Source: Shewanella decolorationis S12 (GTDB taxonomy: Bacteria > Pseudomonadota > Gammaproteobacteria > Enterobacterales > Shewanellaceae). Taken from it: a DNA stretch of 64,000 nt. This document shows positions 1-9,041 of the stretch, one piece after another. The notes below the pieces were generated by a model that worked only from the letters and a program-made list of their open reading frames with translations, was not told the origin of the DNA and did not search any database. The first letter of the stretch is position 1; each line of letters starts with the position of its first letter. The stretch is taken from assembly GCF_000485795.1 (NCBI RefSeq), contig NZ_AXZL01000063.1:38986-102985 (forward strand), read 5' to 3'. The position numbers were made by a program, and so were the translations under genes.

Positions 1-333
1 CTTAAAACCGCGCTTCTTTAGTTGCTCACTAATACTCGTAGCATCACCGCTAAGAACTTCAGCCTTAGTGTTTAATTCTACGGGAATTGAAATGCCTTGA
101 CGGCTTAAGACAAACACGGGCAGCGATTCATAGGGCCAATCGCAGTCAAAGGACAGGACCTTTTCAAAGCTTTTTTGTCCCATCACAATGGCATCAACCG
201 TTTCGATAAAGGCGTAGTAACCAAAATCCTCTTCGGGATTACGGCTCGGGTGTTGATTTAAAAAGTCGATATCCCCATTGGGCGAGGCAATAAAGCCGTC
301 GAGTGAGACGGCAATAAAAACAGAAGCTTGCAT
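1..333 (-). CDS. DHFR-like (RibD C-terminal domain) protein, 3' end outside window
   Basis: The reverse strand reads open for 111 codons from an ATG at 333 to the window edge, so the C-terminal part is missing. The start MQASVFIAVSLDGFIA, followed by a later VDAIVMGQKSFEKV stretch, is typical of the dihydrofolate-reductase-like / RibD_C family (YyaP/YwjB type): an opening beta strand with SLDGFIA, and the helix and strand that bind the NADPH phosphate. Members are probable NADPH-dependent reductases, mostly without a proven substrate. A good AAGGAAG ribosome binding site precedes the ATG. It lies 15 bp downstream of the lipoprotein gene on the same strand, so the two are probably cotranscribed. 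The family call is fairly firm; the substrate is unknown. Confidence 0.75.
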   Translation of the reverse strand, partial: MQASVFIAVSLDGFIASPNGDIDFLNQHPSRNPEEDFGYYAFIETVDAIVMGQKSFEKVLSFDCDWPYESLPVFVLSRQGISIPVELNTKAEVLSGDATSISEQLKKRGFK

Positions 334-348
334 TTATCTTCCTTGAGA

Positions 349-630
349 CTACTTACGAGAGTGTTTGTCTAGTGATTCTCTAAGCGCTTGTTGTTGGGCT
401 AAGCAATCTTCCTTCGCCTTGCCGGACATATCGGCGCAGCTTTGGCCTTTATCTGAGTCTTTTAATAATGCTGAAGCGGTATAGATGGCGGCGTCTGTTT
501 TGTCACATTCTTGCTGATCAGCTGGATATGTTTGGTTGCATCTATCACTGACCAGTGTGTTTGTTAGGCATCCGCTTAGGGAGCCAAGCATAAAAAGACT
601 AAAAGAGAGGTTGATGATGATCTTAGACAT
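349..630 (-). CDS. small putative lipoprotein
   Basis: This encodes 93 residues with a lipoprotein signal: MSKIIIN, a hydrophobic stretch, then the lipobox LSGC with Cys21 as the predicted lipidated residue. The mature part is small, polar and contains four further cysteines (residues 31, 42, 65 and 76), which could form two disulfides in the periplasm. I recognise no domain. An AAGGAAG ribosome binding site sits upstream of the ATG. It is the first gene of a likely two-gene minus-strand unit with the DHFR-like gene. Function unknown. Confidence 0.7.
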   Translation of the reverse strand: MSKIIINLSFSLFMLGSLSGCLTNTLVSDRCNQTYPADQQECDKTDAAIYTASALLKDSDKGQSCADMSGKAKEDCLAQQQALRESLDKHSRK

Positions 631-663
631 AAATTCTTCCTTGATTACGTTTGAGTCTGCTAA

Positions 664-1044
664 TTATGTTGTTGATTATGACCTCAAATCATCATGAATG
701 TTCTGAGTCTATGAATTAATTTACTTTGTTGGCGGCTGAGGGGCGAGCCTTATAGACAAAACAGGAGTGATAAAAAAGCCCCGAGAACACTGGCCGAACT
801 CGGGGGAAGGTTCTAAAGCAGTGGATCTTTAATGCCTACGGGACATAAAGGAGAGAACCTGAGCTGAGTGTGGCAGTGAATGGTGTTTGACACAAAGCAT
901 AAGATGCAAACTGCGACAGCTTGTCGCAGGTGCCCAGTTGATTGCAGTTGGTTAATCGACAGCAGGTAGCAGATAAGCTAAGTGTCTATGCCTTGAATCG
1001 GTTAACTGGCTCTCGATCGTTTCCATCTTTCGAGGTTTATTGGA
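664..1044. other. non-coding stretch downstream of the response regulator
   Basis: There is no convincing gene in these 381 bases. The 183-bp plus-strand open frame at 942-1124 overlaps the well-supported response regulator gene and resembles nothing. The main element is a minus-strand hairpin terminator at 773-805; the rest would be a long 3' untranslated region of the response regulator transcript plus the promoter of the lipoprotein gene. Confidence 0.5.
773..805 (-). terminator. rho-independent terminator of the response regulator transcript
   Basis: CCCCGAG (779-785) pairs with CTCGGGG (799-805) around a 13-nt loop. On the minus strand the stem is followed by a run of T (complement of the A-run at 773-777). 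It lies about 240 bp past the stop of the response regulator gene and before the lipoprotein gene on the same strand. Confidence 0.7.
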
Positions 1045-1653
1045 TTACTCTGGTAAGAGTGTATTTAGGTGGGCTAAGTGCTGTACTAATTCAGCCATAT
1101 TGTTCACTTCGAGCTTTTTCATAATCTTAGCCCGATGCACTTCGATGGTTCTTAGGGATAAGTACATGGCTTCGGAGATCTGCTTGTTGGTCATGCCTTG
1201 AACCACATGAGCTAATACTTGTTGTTCGCGCTCGGTCAGTTGGGCAAATTTTTGCTGTAGATGCTGTTGCTCAAAACTTGTTTGGCTTAATTTGTGTGCT
1301 TTTTCAATGGCTTGAACTAGGGCCTTGCCCGATACGGGTTTTTGAAAAAAGTCGCAGGCGCCCTTGCGGAAAGCGCTTAATGCCATGGGCAAATCCCCGT
1401 GTCCCGTGAGAAAGATCACTCCTAGCGGACTTTGGGTTTCAAGCAGTTTTTGTTGTACTTCTTGGCCAGTGATCTCCGGCATTCGGCTATCTAAAATCAC
1501 ACAGCCAGCCTGTGTTAACGGGCATTGGGCTAAAAAGTCTTGTCCACTGCTAAAGGTTTGTACTTGATAGCCAAATTGTCTGAGCATAAAGCCTAAGGAA
1601 TCGAGAATCGCCTCATCATCATCGACTAAATACAGTGGCAGCTTTGTTGACAT
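1045..1653 (-). CDS. ttrR: FixJ/TtrR-type response regulator
   Basis: This 202-residue protein has an N-terminal receiver domain (residues 5-120) with the acidic cluster DDD at 11-13, the phospho-acceptor Asp55 in VILDSRMP, Thr83 and Lys105. A LuxR-type helix-turn-helix follows at about 138-195 (LTEREQQVLAHVVQGMTNKQ). This is the FixJ/TtrR architecture and length. It is divergent from the histidine kinase at 1862, whose sensor half resembles TtrS, so the two very probably form a two-component pair; that pairing and the symbol are inferred. The likely target is the octaheme tetrathionate reductase operon at 9-12.7 kb. It could also serve another sulfur oxyanion. Confidence 0.75.
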   Translation of the reverse strand: MSTKLPLYLVDDDEAILDSLGFMLRQFGYQVQTFSSGQDFLAQCPLTQAGCVILDSRMPEITGQEVQQKLLETQSPLGVIFLTGHGDLPMALSAFRKGACDFFQKPVSGKALVQAIEKAHKLSQTSFEQQHLQQKFAQLTEREQQVLAHVVQGMTNKQISEAMYLSLRTIEVHRAKIMKKLEVNNMAELVQHLAHLNTLLPE

Positions 1654-1861
1654 GGTTTCCCTTGCGGTGGTTTGTGGCTCTCTTTAGCTTAAGTCTGCAG
1701 GGGTGCAGGCTCAATTTTAAGCCTAGGTCTTGGGAGGTGTATCACTAAATTAGCCAAATCCCATTGGGTAAATATCAGAGTTTGGCGCCATTCACAGCTT
1801 AATTTTTGCCTAGCGTATAAAGTATTCCTAAAACAAAGGCATATAAGACAAGGCGATAGCA

Positions 1862-3667
1862 ATGGGAACTTGGTGTAGGGCGCTGGTGGTGACTTGCTTC
1901 TTGAGTCTGATGGGGCTCAATTTGTCCTATGCCGATGAAGAACTTCCCCTCAATGAATTTAAAGTCGGGGTGCTGGCGAATCATGGCGTGTTACAGGCGA
2001 AACAGCGCTGGCAGCCTATGATGGATTACCTTAGTGAAAACGTTCCTAATAGCCGTTTTGAAGTCGTACCCGTCGACTTTAATGGTATGCGTAGCCAGTT
2101 GCTTAGCAACGACTTGCAATTTATTGTCACTAACCCCGGCCAGTATTTGCACTTGAGTAATAATTTCCCACTCTCGTGGCTAGCTACCATGAAAAGCCGC
2201 AAACATCAGGGCAGTACTTTTACCATCGGCGCCACCATTATTGTGCGCGCCGACAGCCCTATACGCAGCTTGCAGGATTTACGGGGTAAGAATGTGGTCG
2301 CCAGCGATCCACAGGCGCTTGGTGGCTATCAAGCGGCGATGGGATTGCTGCATAAAATGGGTTATTTGCCGGAGCAATTCTTTGGTCGAGTACAATTTCT
2401 CGGATTCCCTTTAGAACCCCTGATTTATCAAGTGCGCGACGGTAATGCCGACGCCGCCATTGCGCCTTTTTGTACTCTAGAGGAAATGATTGAAACCGGA
2501 CTTATTAATCAGGCCGATTTTCGGGTAATTCATCCAACCAATCCGCCTGGTTATGATTGTGAGGTCAGCACTCAGCTCTACCCCAACTGGTCATTCGCGG
2601 CGGCGGATACAGTATCGCCGCGTATTACCATGCAAATCACCCGTGCTTTGTTTGACTTGCCCGCCGACCATGTGGCGGCGATTACCGCTGATACCTTAGG
2701 TTGGACGGCGCCGGTGAGTCAGCTAAAGGTGATTGAATTATTTAAAGAGTTGCAACTACAAGGTGCGGCGCCGCCCCTGTATCAAACCGTCTATAAATGG
2801 ATGGAGAAAAACAAAGAGTGGGGCGGGGTATTACTACTGATTTTTATCGTGTCGACCATTTATCACCTGTGGCTCGAGTATAAATTTCGCCAAAAGAGCG
2901 AGTTTTTGGTCAGCACCGAGCGGCAGCTAAAGGATAAAGCCTTGCAGCTAGAGCGGTTGCAGAGTGCGGCGATTCTCGGGGAGATTGGTGCTGGCCTAGC
3001 CCATGAGCTAAATCAACCCATAGCCGCCATTACTCAATACAGTGAAGGCGCTATGATACAGCTAGAAAGGCTGGGGCAGGATAATCCTGAACTCTATGAT
3101 ATTTTGGGTAAAATCAACGCGCAATCGATACGGGCGGGGGCAGTTGTACACCGAATTCGCGGTTTGCTTAAGCGCCGTCAGGCCAAGGCTGAGCCGCTGA
3201 ATGTGACGTTAGTCGTCAAAGAAGCCCTCGCACTGCTGCGGCGCGAGTTAGACCGCGCCGAGGTACAAGTCACTGTCGAAGTTGAAGGCCATCCCTATGA
3301 ATTAATGGGTGACAGTGTTGGCTTAAGCCAAATGTGGGTCAACCTAGTGAAAAACAGTCTCGATGCGCTGGAGGCCTGCAAGGATAATCGAGCACGGCAG
3401 CTAAGGATTGAGATCTATTATCACTCTAGTGAAATCAAGGTATTAGTCATAGATAATGGCGAAGGGTTACAAGGGCAGGCTAGCGAGTTGATGGCCTCAT
3501 TTGCCTCCACCAAGGATGCAGGGCTTGGCTTAGGCTTAGCCATTTGCAAGGATGTCGTTAGCCGCCACCATGGCAGTATTCAAATTGAAAATTGTCAGCA
3601 ATCGACACTCGCTAGATTGCCTTGGCAGCAGGGGTGCGTGGTAACTGTGGTGCTACCTAAAGGCTAG
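1862..3667 (+). CDS. ttrS: TtrS-like sensor histidine kinase with PhnD-type periplasmic sensor
   Basis: This is a 601-residue membrane kinase. A signal sequence (residues 1-24) leads to a periplasmic phosphonate-binding-like (PhnD) domain at about 32-310, then one transmembrane helix (about 320-340), a HisKA dimerisation domain with His381 in LAHELNQP, and an HATPase domain with N box WVNLVKNSLDAL, G1 box DNGEGL and G2 box GLGLGLAICK. This combination is that of TtrS, the tetrathionate sensor of Salmonella. AAGG lies eight bases before the ATG. It is divergent from the response regulator gene, so both probably share the 208-bp promoter region between them. Autophosphorylation and transfer to that regulator are inferred. 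The actual ligand is unproven. Confidence 0.8.
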   Translation: MGTWCRALVVTCFLSLMGLNLSYADEELPLNEFKVGVLANHGVLQAKQRWQPMMDYLSENVPNSRFEVVPVDFNGMRSQLLSNDLQFIVTNPGQYLHLSNNFPLSWLATMKSRKHQGSTFTIGATIIVRADSPIRSLQDLRGKNVVASDPQALGGYQAAMGLLHKMGYLPEQFFGRVQFLGFPLEPLIYQVRDGNADAAIAPFCTLEEMIETGLINQADFRVIHPTNPPGYDCEVSTQLYPNWSFAAADTVSPRITMQITRALFDLPADHVAAITADTLGWTAPVSQLKVIELFKELQLQGAAPPLYQTVYKWMEKNKEWGGVLLLIFIVSTIYHLWLEYKFRQKSEFLVSTERQLKDKALQLERLQSAAILGEIGAGLAHELNQPIAAITQYSEGAMIQLERLGQDNPELYDILGKINAQSIRAGAVVHRIRGLLKRRQAKAEPLNVTLVVKEALALLRRELDRAEVQVTVEVEGHPYELMGDSVGLSQMWVNLVKNSLDALEACKDNRARQLRIEIYYHSSEIKVLVIDNGEGLQGQASELMASFASTKDAGLGLGLAICKDVVSRHHGSIQIENCQQSTLARLPWQQGCVVTVVLPKG

Positions 3668-3737
3668 TTTTCCCTTTTACAACATAACGATACAAATTTA
3701 GCCAGAGTCACCGTGGTTTTAGTCAGCCAAGTTGCCT

Positions 3738-4649
3738 CTAAGGCGCTGGATATTCCAAGCTAAATTGCTGCAGTTTTTGCACTAAAAACTCAATGGTGCG
3801 GCGTATTTTATGGCTTGGATAGTCGGTTTGCAGATAGACCAATTGCAGTGGCACCGGAGGTGCGAGTTTATCGGCTAGGATAAGCTTTAGCCTGCCTTCG
3901 GTGACATCCTGTGCCACATCGAGCCAACTTTTATAGGCGATACCTCGCCCCGCCAGTGCCCAATCGCGCACAACGGCACCATCATTACAAAAGCGTTTTC
4001 CTCTCACTTCAATCTCTACGGCTTCATCATTGTGGCTGAATTTCCACTTCTGCCATGGCTCACCTCCACGATTTAAGATCAACACTTGGTGTTGACTCAG
4101 TTCGTTCAGTGTTTGTGGTTCTCCATGTTGAGCAAGATAAGCGGGGGAGGCAACGAGCACTCTTGGCGTCATCGATAGTTGGCGTCGTTTTAGATTGGAA
4201 TCTTCAAGCTGACCATAGCGTAGGGCTAAATGGATATTTTGATCGATAAGATCCGCCATATGGTCGCCAAAATAGAGTTGGATCGAGAGATCTGGCGCAC
4301 TATCCATTAGTTCATCTAACCAACCGCGGATCCGCGTGCGGCCAATATCAGAGGGGAGAGCGATACGTATTTCACCTTTGAGTTCGCCCCTATGTTCGGC
4401 CAAATTGGCAGAAGCGGTTTCGAGTAAAACTAGGGCAGGCTTGGCGGCATCGAGAAATATTCGCCCTTCTTCCGTGAGTTGCAATCGCCGAGTGGAGCGA
4501 GCAAACAGCTGACAACCTAACTTTTTTTCAAGCCGTTGTAGGGCGGCGCTAGCGGCGGCGGGCGTCATACCAACCTCTTTACTGGCGGCGGACAGGCTTT
4601 CGAGCGCAGCGATACGAAGAGCGAGTTGTAGATCGTTTATATGGTACAT
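3738..4649 (-). CDS. LysR-family transcriptional regulator
   Basis: This 303-residue protein has an N-terminal winged helix-turn-helix (residues 5-62; SLSAASKEVGMTPAAASAAL) and a substrate-binding-like effector domain from about 90 onward, the usual LysR length. It resembles the CrgA/AaeR-like branch. It is divergent from the old yellow enzyme gene, with the shared promoter region between 4650 and 4759, so it most likely controls that three-gene operon in response to an electrophile or the operon's substrate. The inducer cannot be read from the sequence. Confidence 0.85.
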   Translation of the reverse strand: MYHINDLQLALRIAALESLSAASKEVGMTPAAASAALQRLEKKLGCQLFARSTRRLQLTEEGRIFLDAAKPALVLLETASANLAEHRGELKGEIRIALPSDIGRTRIRGWLDELMDSAPDLSIQLYFGDHMADLIDQNIHLALRYGQLEDSNLKRRQLSMTPRVLVASPAYLAQHGEPQTLNELSQHQVLILNRGGEPWQKWKFSHNDEAVEIEVRGKRFCNDGAVVRDWALAGRGIAYKSWLDVAQDVTEGRLKLILADKLAPPVPLQLVYLQTDYPSHKIRRTIEFLVQKLQQFSLEYPAP

Positions 4650-4759
4650 ATCAAATTATTTTTGAAAATGATTTAAATATTTGACTGATTATCAATATAG
4701 ATTAATTAATGCACTATTGCACTCAGATATTCAAACTTCATTTATGGTTCGGAGTGCAT

Positions 4760-5896
4760 ATGAGTTTATTTACAGCCTATGAGTCAGCGGCACTGACATT
4801 ACAAAATCGTATCGTGATGGCGCCGATGACTCGGGCGCGTACCACACAGCCTGGGAATATTCCCAACGACTTAATGGCGCAATATTACGCCCAGCGTGCT
4901 TCGGCAGGTCTGATCATTACCGAAGCGACCCAAATTTCGGACGACAGCCAAGGCTACTCTTTTACCCCCGGCGTTTATACCGAGGCACAAATTGACGGCT
5001 GGAAAAAAGTCACCGCGGCGGTTCATCAAGCGGGCGGTAAAATCTTTAATCAAATCTGGCATGTGGGCCGAGTGTCCCATCCCATTTTTCAGCAGGGCGG
5101 GGCGCCTATTGCACCTTCGGCGATAACCCCTGTTGGCACTAAGGTGTGGATTGTTGATGAGCAGCATCCCGAGGGGCAAATGGTGGACTGCCCCGAGCCG
5201 AGGGAAATGACTCAAACAGATATCGACCGCGTAGTGGCCGACTTTGCCAAGGCAGGGGCAAATGCCGTTGCCGCAGGTTTCGATGGTATCGAAATCCACG
5301 GTGGTAATGGTTATCTCATCGACCAATTCCTACGAACTAACTCTAATCACAGAACCGATGCCTATGGCGGCACGCCCGAAAAACGTATTCGCTTTTTATT
5401 GGAAGTGGTTGAAGCGGTAAGTGCCCAGATTGGCGCCGATAAAGTAGGCGTTCGCCTCGCGCCCTATGTGACTTTTAAGGACATGGCTTGCCCTGAGATA
5501 GTCGATACTATCCTGTTAGCCGCTAAGCATTTATCGGCCATGGGCGTAGCGTATTTGCACTTGTCGGAAGCCGATTGGGACGATGCGCCGCAAGTGCCAG
5601 AGTCCTTCAGAATCGAGCTACGCAAAGTGTTTAAAGGCAGCATTATTGTGGCGGGTCGCTACGATGTCGAGCGTGGCAATGAGGTTATCGAAAAAGGTTA
5701 TGCCGATTTAGTGGCCTTTGGTCGCGCCTTTATCGCTAACCCCGATCTGCCCTATCGTTTAGCCAATCAATTACCCCTATCACCCTTCGATAAGGGGCCA
5801 TTATTTGGTGGCAGTGCGGCTGGATATACGGATTATCCAAGTTATCAAACGGCGCTGCGAGCTGTGATCCGCTCTAGTGATGATGAGGTGGCATAA
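4760..5896 (+). CDS. old yellow enzyme (NADPH-dependent alkene reductase)
   Basis: This is an FMN-dependent ene-reductase of the OYE/NemA family, 378 residues from the chosen start. The barrel has the expected marks: NRIVMAPMTRAR near the N terminus, and the substrate-binding residues His180, Asn183 and Tyr185 in HGGNGYLIDQFL, followed by NHRTDAYGG. Such enzymes reduce activated C=C bonds of quinones, enones and nitro compounds. The open frame extends 17 codons upstream to 4709, but GGAG at 4751-4754 and family length favour the ATG at 4760. Its stop overlaps the next start (TAATG), so it is translationally coupled to the SnoaL-like gene. Shewanella carry several OYE paralogues; which one this is was not determined. 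Confidence 0.9.
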   Translation: MSLFTAYESAALTLQNRIVMAPMTRARTTQPGNIPNDLMAQYYAQRASAGLIITEATQISDDSQGYSFTPGVYTEAQIDGWKKVTAAVHQAGGKIFNQIWHVGRVSHPIFQQGGAPIAPSAITPVGTKVWIVDEQHPEGQMVDCPEPREMTQTDIDRVVADFAKAGANAVAAGFDGIEIHGGNGYLIDQFLRTNSNHRTDAYGGTPEKRIRFLLEVVEAVSAQIGADKVGVRLAPYVTFKDMACPEIVDTILLAAKHLSAMGVAYLHLSEADWDDAPQVPESFRIELRKVFKGSIIVAGRYDVERGNEVIEKGYADLVAFGRAFIANPDLPYRLANQLPLSPFDKGPLFGGSAAGYTDYPSYQTALRAVIRSSDDEVA

Positions 5897-6540
5897 TGCA
5901 ACATCGTACTTATTGCGCCGTTGCGCCTTGGATAAAAGTCGGTTTATGGAGCTCAGGATTACTCGGCTTAGCCATTATAGGCTTTGCGCTTGCGAGTCTA
6001 AGCATGACGGCATTTGCCGCTCAAGGGGGTTCAACCCAAGCCAGTGTTGATGTCAAAACCGCTCTTACTCCTAAGGTAACGGCAATGGAGCTGATCAGCG
6101 ATGGTTCACCACAGGCTGAATCTATTGCCCACGCCGCTTTGCTATACGCTAGTTTTTGGGATACAGGCGACCCAACATTTGCCCACTGGGCATTAGCGAC
6201 CAGTTTTATCGATCGCACCTTGCCAGAAGGTCGTGCACAGGGGATTACTGGTCCGCTCGACGCTTCTAAGCACTTCAGGGCGGCGGTGCCCGATCTCTCG
6301 GTAACCGTTGAGCACCTGCTGGTGGTCGGTGACCGTGCGGTTGTGCGTCTCCGCTTTAATGGCCATTTTACCGGTGTCTTTGGTGAACAGCGTGGACAAG
6401 GGCAAAAAATTGATTTTCGCGCCGTAGATATGTACCGAGTGCGTGATGGTTTTATCACAGACAACTGGCACCTTGAGGATTATCAGACGCTATTTAGCCA
6501 GCTTGCCGCTAAAGCTGTGACCACAGGAGCCAAGTCATGA
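5896..6540 (+). CDS. exported SnoaL/NTF2-like protein
   Basis: The 214-residue product starts with a hydrophobic signal region (about residues 15-42, ending AFA before AQGG), suggesting export to the periplasm or a membrane anchor. Residues about 65-205 look like an NTF2-like / SnoaL polyketide-cyclase fold: an N-terminal helix region followed by HLLVVGDRAVVRLRFNGHF and a late DMYRVRDGFITDNWHLEDY, a pattern shared by SnoaL-like ester cyclases. No catalytic role is established for most of these. It overlaps the OYE gene by 1 bp and the deacetylase gene by 4 bp, so the three act as one unit. Confidence 0.7.
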   Translation: MQHRTYCAVAPWIKVGLWSSGLLGLAIIGFALASLSMTAFAAQGGSTQASVDVKTALTPKVTAMELISDGSPQAESIAHAALLYASFWDTGDPTFAHWALATSFIDRTLPEGRAQGITGPLDASKHFRAAVPDLSVTVEHLLVVGDRAVVRLRFNGHFTGVFGEQRGQGQKIDFRAVDMYRVRDGFITDNWHLEDYQTLFSQLAAKAVTTGAKS

Positions 6541-7541
6541 ACCCACGTCGACAATTTTTAAAGACCAGTCTACAGGCGGGCGGTGCTTTGGTGGCGGGTG
6601 TAGGGCTAAGTCAATCAGCCTTTTCCATGGGGTTACCAGGTTTAGTGGCACTCGATGATCAAACACAAACTTCTGTTGGAGGCAGTATGAATAAGCGTTT
6701 TTGGCCTAATGGCGAACAACTAGTGATTTCTATCTCCATGCAGTTTGAGGCTGGCGCGCAGGATAAAAACGCCGAAGGTCCGTTTCCACCAATGGAGCAG
6801 GGTTATCCTGATACTATTACCCCCAGTTGGTACGACTACGGGATGAATGAGGGGATACCGCGTTTGCTACGTTTATGGCGTAAGCACAATATTAAGGTGA
6901 CATCCCACATGGTGGGCCGCGCCGCCGAATTACATCCACAACTTGCCAAACAAGTGGCGGATGAAGGCCATGAGATTTCAGGCCATGGGCAGACGTGGAC
7001 ACCGCAATACAGTATGTCGCCAGCGCAGGAGCGTGATTCTTACATCCAGAGTATCAATACCTTAGAAAAGATTACCGGCCAGCGTCCCATAGGGTTTAAT
7101 GCGTTTTGGATGCGCCACAGCACCCAAACCTTAAATATCCTGCAGGATTTAGGCTTTATCTATCATATTGATGATCTATCAAGGGATGAACCTTCAATTA
7201 TCCCTGTGCAGGGTAAACCGTTTGCTGTGGTGCCTTATACCTTACGTAACAATGATATAGGTCGCTTTGGTGGCAATACTGCGATGACGGCTGCCGCCTT
7301 CTTGCAGGAGCTTAAAGACGAATTCGATATGCTTTATCAGGAAGGCGCATCCCAGCGGCGGATGATGTCAATCAGTGTGCACGACCGTATCGGGGGGGCG
7401 CCAGGTCTTGCCAATGCCTTAGACAAGTTTATTCAATATGCTAAGGAACACGCAAAAGTAGGTTTTATGCGTAAGGATGTAATAGCGAAATGGACGCTGG
7501 CACAAAAGGATACGCCCACCAATCCTGCAAGAACATTTTAA
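6537..7541 (+). CDS. Tat-exported polysaccharide deacetylase family protein
   Basis: The 334-residue product opens with a twin-arginine signal (PRRQFLKTS, then a hydrophobic segment to about residue 30), so it should be exported folded. The remainder matches the NodB/PuuE-like deacetylase group (carbohydrate esterase 4 superfamily), with the blocks HMVGRAAELHPQLAKQ and EGHEISGHGQ providing candidate metal-binding His residues. Members of this subgroup include allantoinase-like PuuE and enzymes acting on non-sugar amides, so the substrate is open. The start overlaps the previous stop (ATGA), and a strong terminator follows at 7547. Tat use suggests a cofactor or metal loaded in the cytoplasm. 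Confidence 0.75.
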   Translation: MNPRRQFLKTSLQAGGALVAGVGLSQSAFSMGLPGLVALDDQTQTSVGGSMNKRFWPNGEQLVISISMQFEAGAQDKNAEGPFPPMEQGYPDTITPSWYDYGMNEGIPRLLRLWRKHNIKVTSHMVGRAAELHPQLAKQVADEGHEISGHGQTWTPQYSMSPAQERDSYIQSINTLEKITGQRPIGFNAFWMRHSTQTLNILQDLGFIYHIDDLSRDEPSIIPVQGKPFAVVPYTLRNNDIGRFGGNTAMTAAAFLQELKDEFDMLYQEGASQRRMMSISVHDRIGGAPGLANALDKFIQYAKEHAKVGFMRKDVIAKWTLAQKDTPTNPARTF

Positions 7542-7546
7542 GAGAT

Positions 7547-7579
7547 AAAAACACAGCACAGGGAGGTGCTGTGTTTTTT
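7547..7579. terminator. bidirectional terminator
   Basis: A 13-bp stem (7547-7559 with 7566-7578, six-base loop) starts with A-runs and ends with T-runs, so it can stop transcription in both directions. It lies between the convergent deacetylase and MOT1-transporter genes. Confidence 0.85.
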
Positions 7580-7601
7580 ACTTTCTTGGAGATATTGGTG
7601 C

Positions 7602-8774
7602 TTAACGCATGGCGAGCATGGCCCAAGTGCGGCGCCCTTGCTCGAGAAGAATACCAACAGCCAGCCCAGCGGCGGCGTTGACAGCCAAGCAAGTGACTGC
7701 GGTTGCGAGGATCACAAAGATACAGAAGGGCTTACCATCAATAAGGCGTTTTGACCACGCCAGTTGCAAACCGCCGATGGATAGCAAACTGCCGAGAATT
7801 GCCACAGGAATAAGCCCGAGCAACCACGCAATTTGGCTATCCCAAAACAGGGCAATCACCACACAAGTACCACCGAAGATTAATGGCGCGAGGTGAGTGC
7901 GCGCGCCAAAATGGTATTGCACCGCAAGGCCTCCCGCGCCATGGCACATGGCCGCCGCCCCAAAAGGCGCGAGTAACAAATTGGCAAGCCCAGAGCTAAT
8001 GGCCAAGTTTTTAGGCGTGAGTTTGGCGGCGTCTTCGGGGAATTTTTCCTGCGCCATGGCCGAGGTAGCTATCACTGCATTGGTTAAGGTGAGGGCGAGC
8101 TGCGGCAACACCAGTAAAATCGCCGCCGAGCTCCACTCATTAAGACTAGGCCAAGCCAAATGTAGCGAGGCGCTCAAGGCGGGAATAGTCAGGCTGCTAG
8201 TTATTTCGGTTTGGCTGTTGGCTTGCCACAACATGCCCGCAGCAATAACGAGTGGCATAGCAAGGTAACGTAAAGGTAAGAATTTACTCACAAATAGCAA
8301 GGCAAACGCGCCGAGTCCGAGCAGCCAAAAGTCGCTCATCATCTTAGTGCCCATCCACATTAATTGTAGGCCAATGGCAAGCTGGATACCGACACTCACG
8401 GCTTGGGATAATTGCTTGGCAAGCCAAGTAATGGCGCCACTAAAGGCCAAAATTAACAGTATGACACCCATCAGCATGGCGCTGGCTTGCAGCATCCCGG
8501 GCGTTAAGCCTTGGGCGATCACGAGGGCGGCGATGACCTTCATGGGTTGGACGGGAATAGGGCGGCGATAAAATAAGGCGCTTAAGATCGCGAATAGGCC
8601 AAAGCCTAAAAATATCCCTTGGGGCGAAAATTGGTTTAGGGCAATTAAGCCCAAGACTAAGGGTAAAAAAGTGCCTAGGTCGGCAAAGGCGCCGCTGGTT
8701 TCACCGAGTAAACGGTTGAGCGGTTGAGTTGAGTGCTGTGCTGGGGTTTTGCCCGCGGTCATAGAGGTTGCCAC
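7602..8774 (-). CDS. MOT1-type sulfate/molybdate transporter
   Basis: This is a 390-residue, very hydrophobic protein with about ten membrane segments. The opening block GAFADLGTFLPL and the later GGLAVQYHFGA are characteristic of the MOT1 family of molybdate transporters (related to SulP sulfate carriers). It probably imports an oxyanion across the inner membrane. The start given is GTG at 8774; an ATG four codons later (8762) is an equally plausible start, and neither has a strong ribosome binding site. It lies just after the otr terminator on the same strand. Substrate (molybdate, sulfate or another sulfur oxyanion) is inferred only from family. Confidence 0.8.
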   Translation of the reverse strand: MATSMTAGKTPAQHSTQPLNRLLGETSGAFADLGTFLPLVLGLIALNQFSPQGIFLGFGLFAILSALFYRRPIPVQPMKVIAALVIAQGLTPGMLQASAMLMGVILLILAFSGAITWLAKQLSQAVSVGIQLAIGLQLMWMGTKMMSDFWLLGLGAFALLFVSKFLPLRYLAMPLVIAAGMLWQANSQTEITSSLTIPALSASLHLAWPSLNEWSSAAILLVLPQLALTLTNAVIATSAMAQEKFPEDAAKLTPKNLAISSGLANLLLAPFGAAAMCHGAGGLAVQYHFGARTHLAPLIFGGTCVVIALFWDSQIAWLLGLIPVAILGSLLSIGGLQLAWSKRLIDGKPFCIFVILATAVTCLAVNAAAGLAVGILLEQGRRTWAMLAMR

Positions 8775-8936
8775 AATTGAACATTGCCTGATTAGGCAAA
8801 ATAAATGCCATAAAAATCAGTTGATTTGACTTATAAACAGAGCCAAAGTCCATTTTAAACCGATAGATTAAGACAAACTGGGACAGTATTGTTTTTTCTC
8901 TGTGCCGATTTGTCTTTGTTGGCAGAGTATAGCTGA

Positions 8937-8973
8937 TAAAAAAGAGAGCTTAGCCAGCGGGAACTAAGCTCTC
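8937..8973 (-). terminator. terminator of the tetrathionate reductase operon
   Basis: A perfect 10-bp stem (8944-8953 with 8964-8973, ten-base loop) is followed on the minus strand by six T. It lies about 70 bp past the otr stop codon and closes the operon. Confidence 0.9.
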
Positions 8974-9041
8974 AAAGGTTTGCAGGGGAGCGATACTCGC
9001 TATGCCATCAGGCTTGGTTAGGCTATAGCGAGTGGAACAGC

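Noticed and set aside
942..1124. 60-codon plus-strand frame
   Set aside because: Overlaps the response regulator gene on the opposite strand, has no ribosome binding site and no recognisable sequence.
5896..6540. Frames on the minus strand (6021-6464 and 6193-6471)
   Set aside because: Shadows of the SnoaL-like gene, whose start, stop overlap and signal peptide are convincing.
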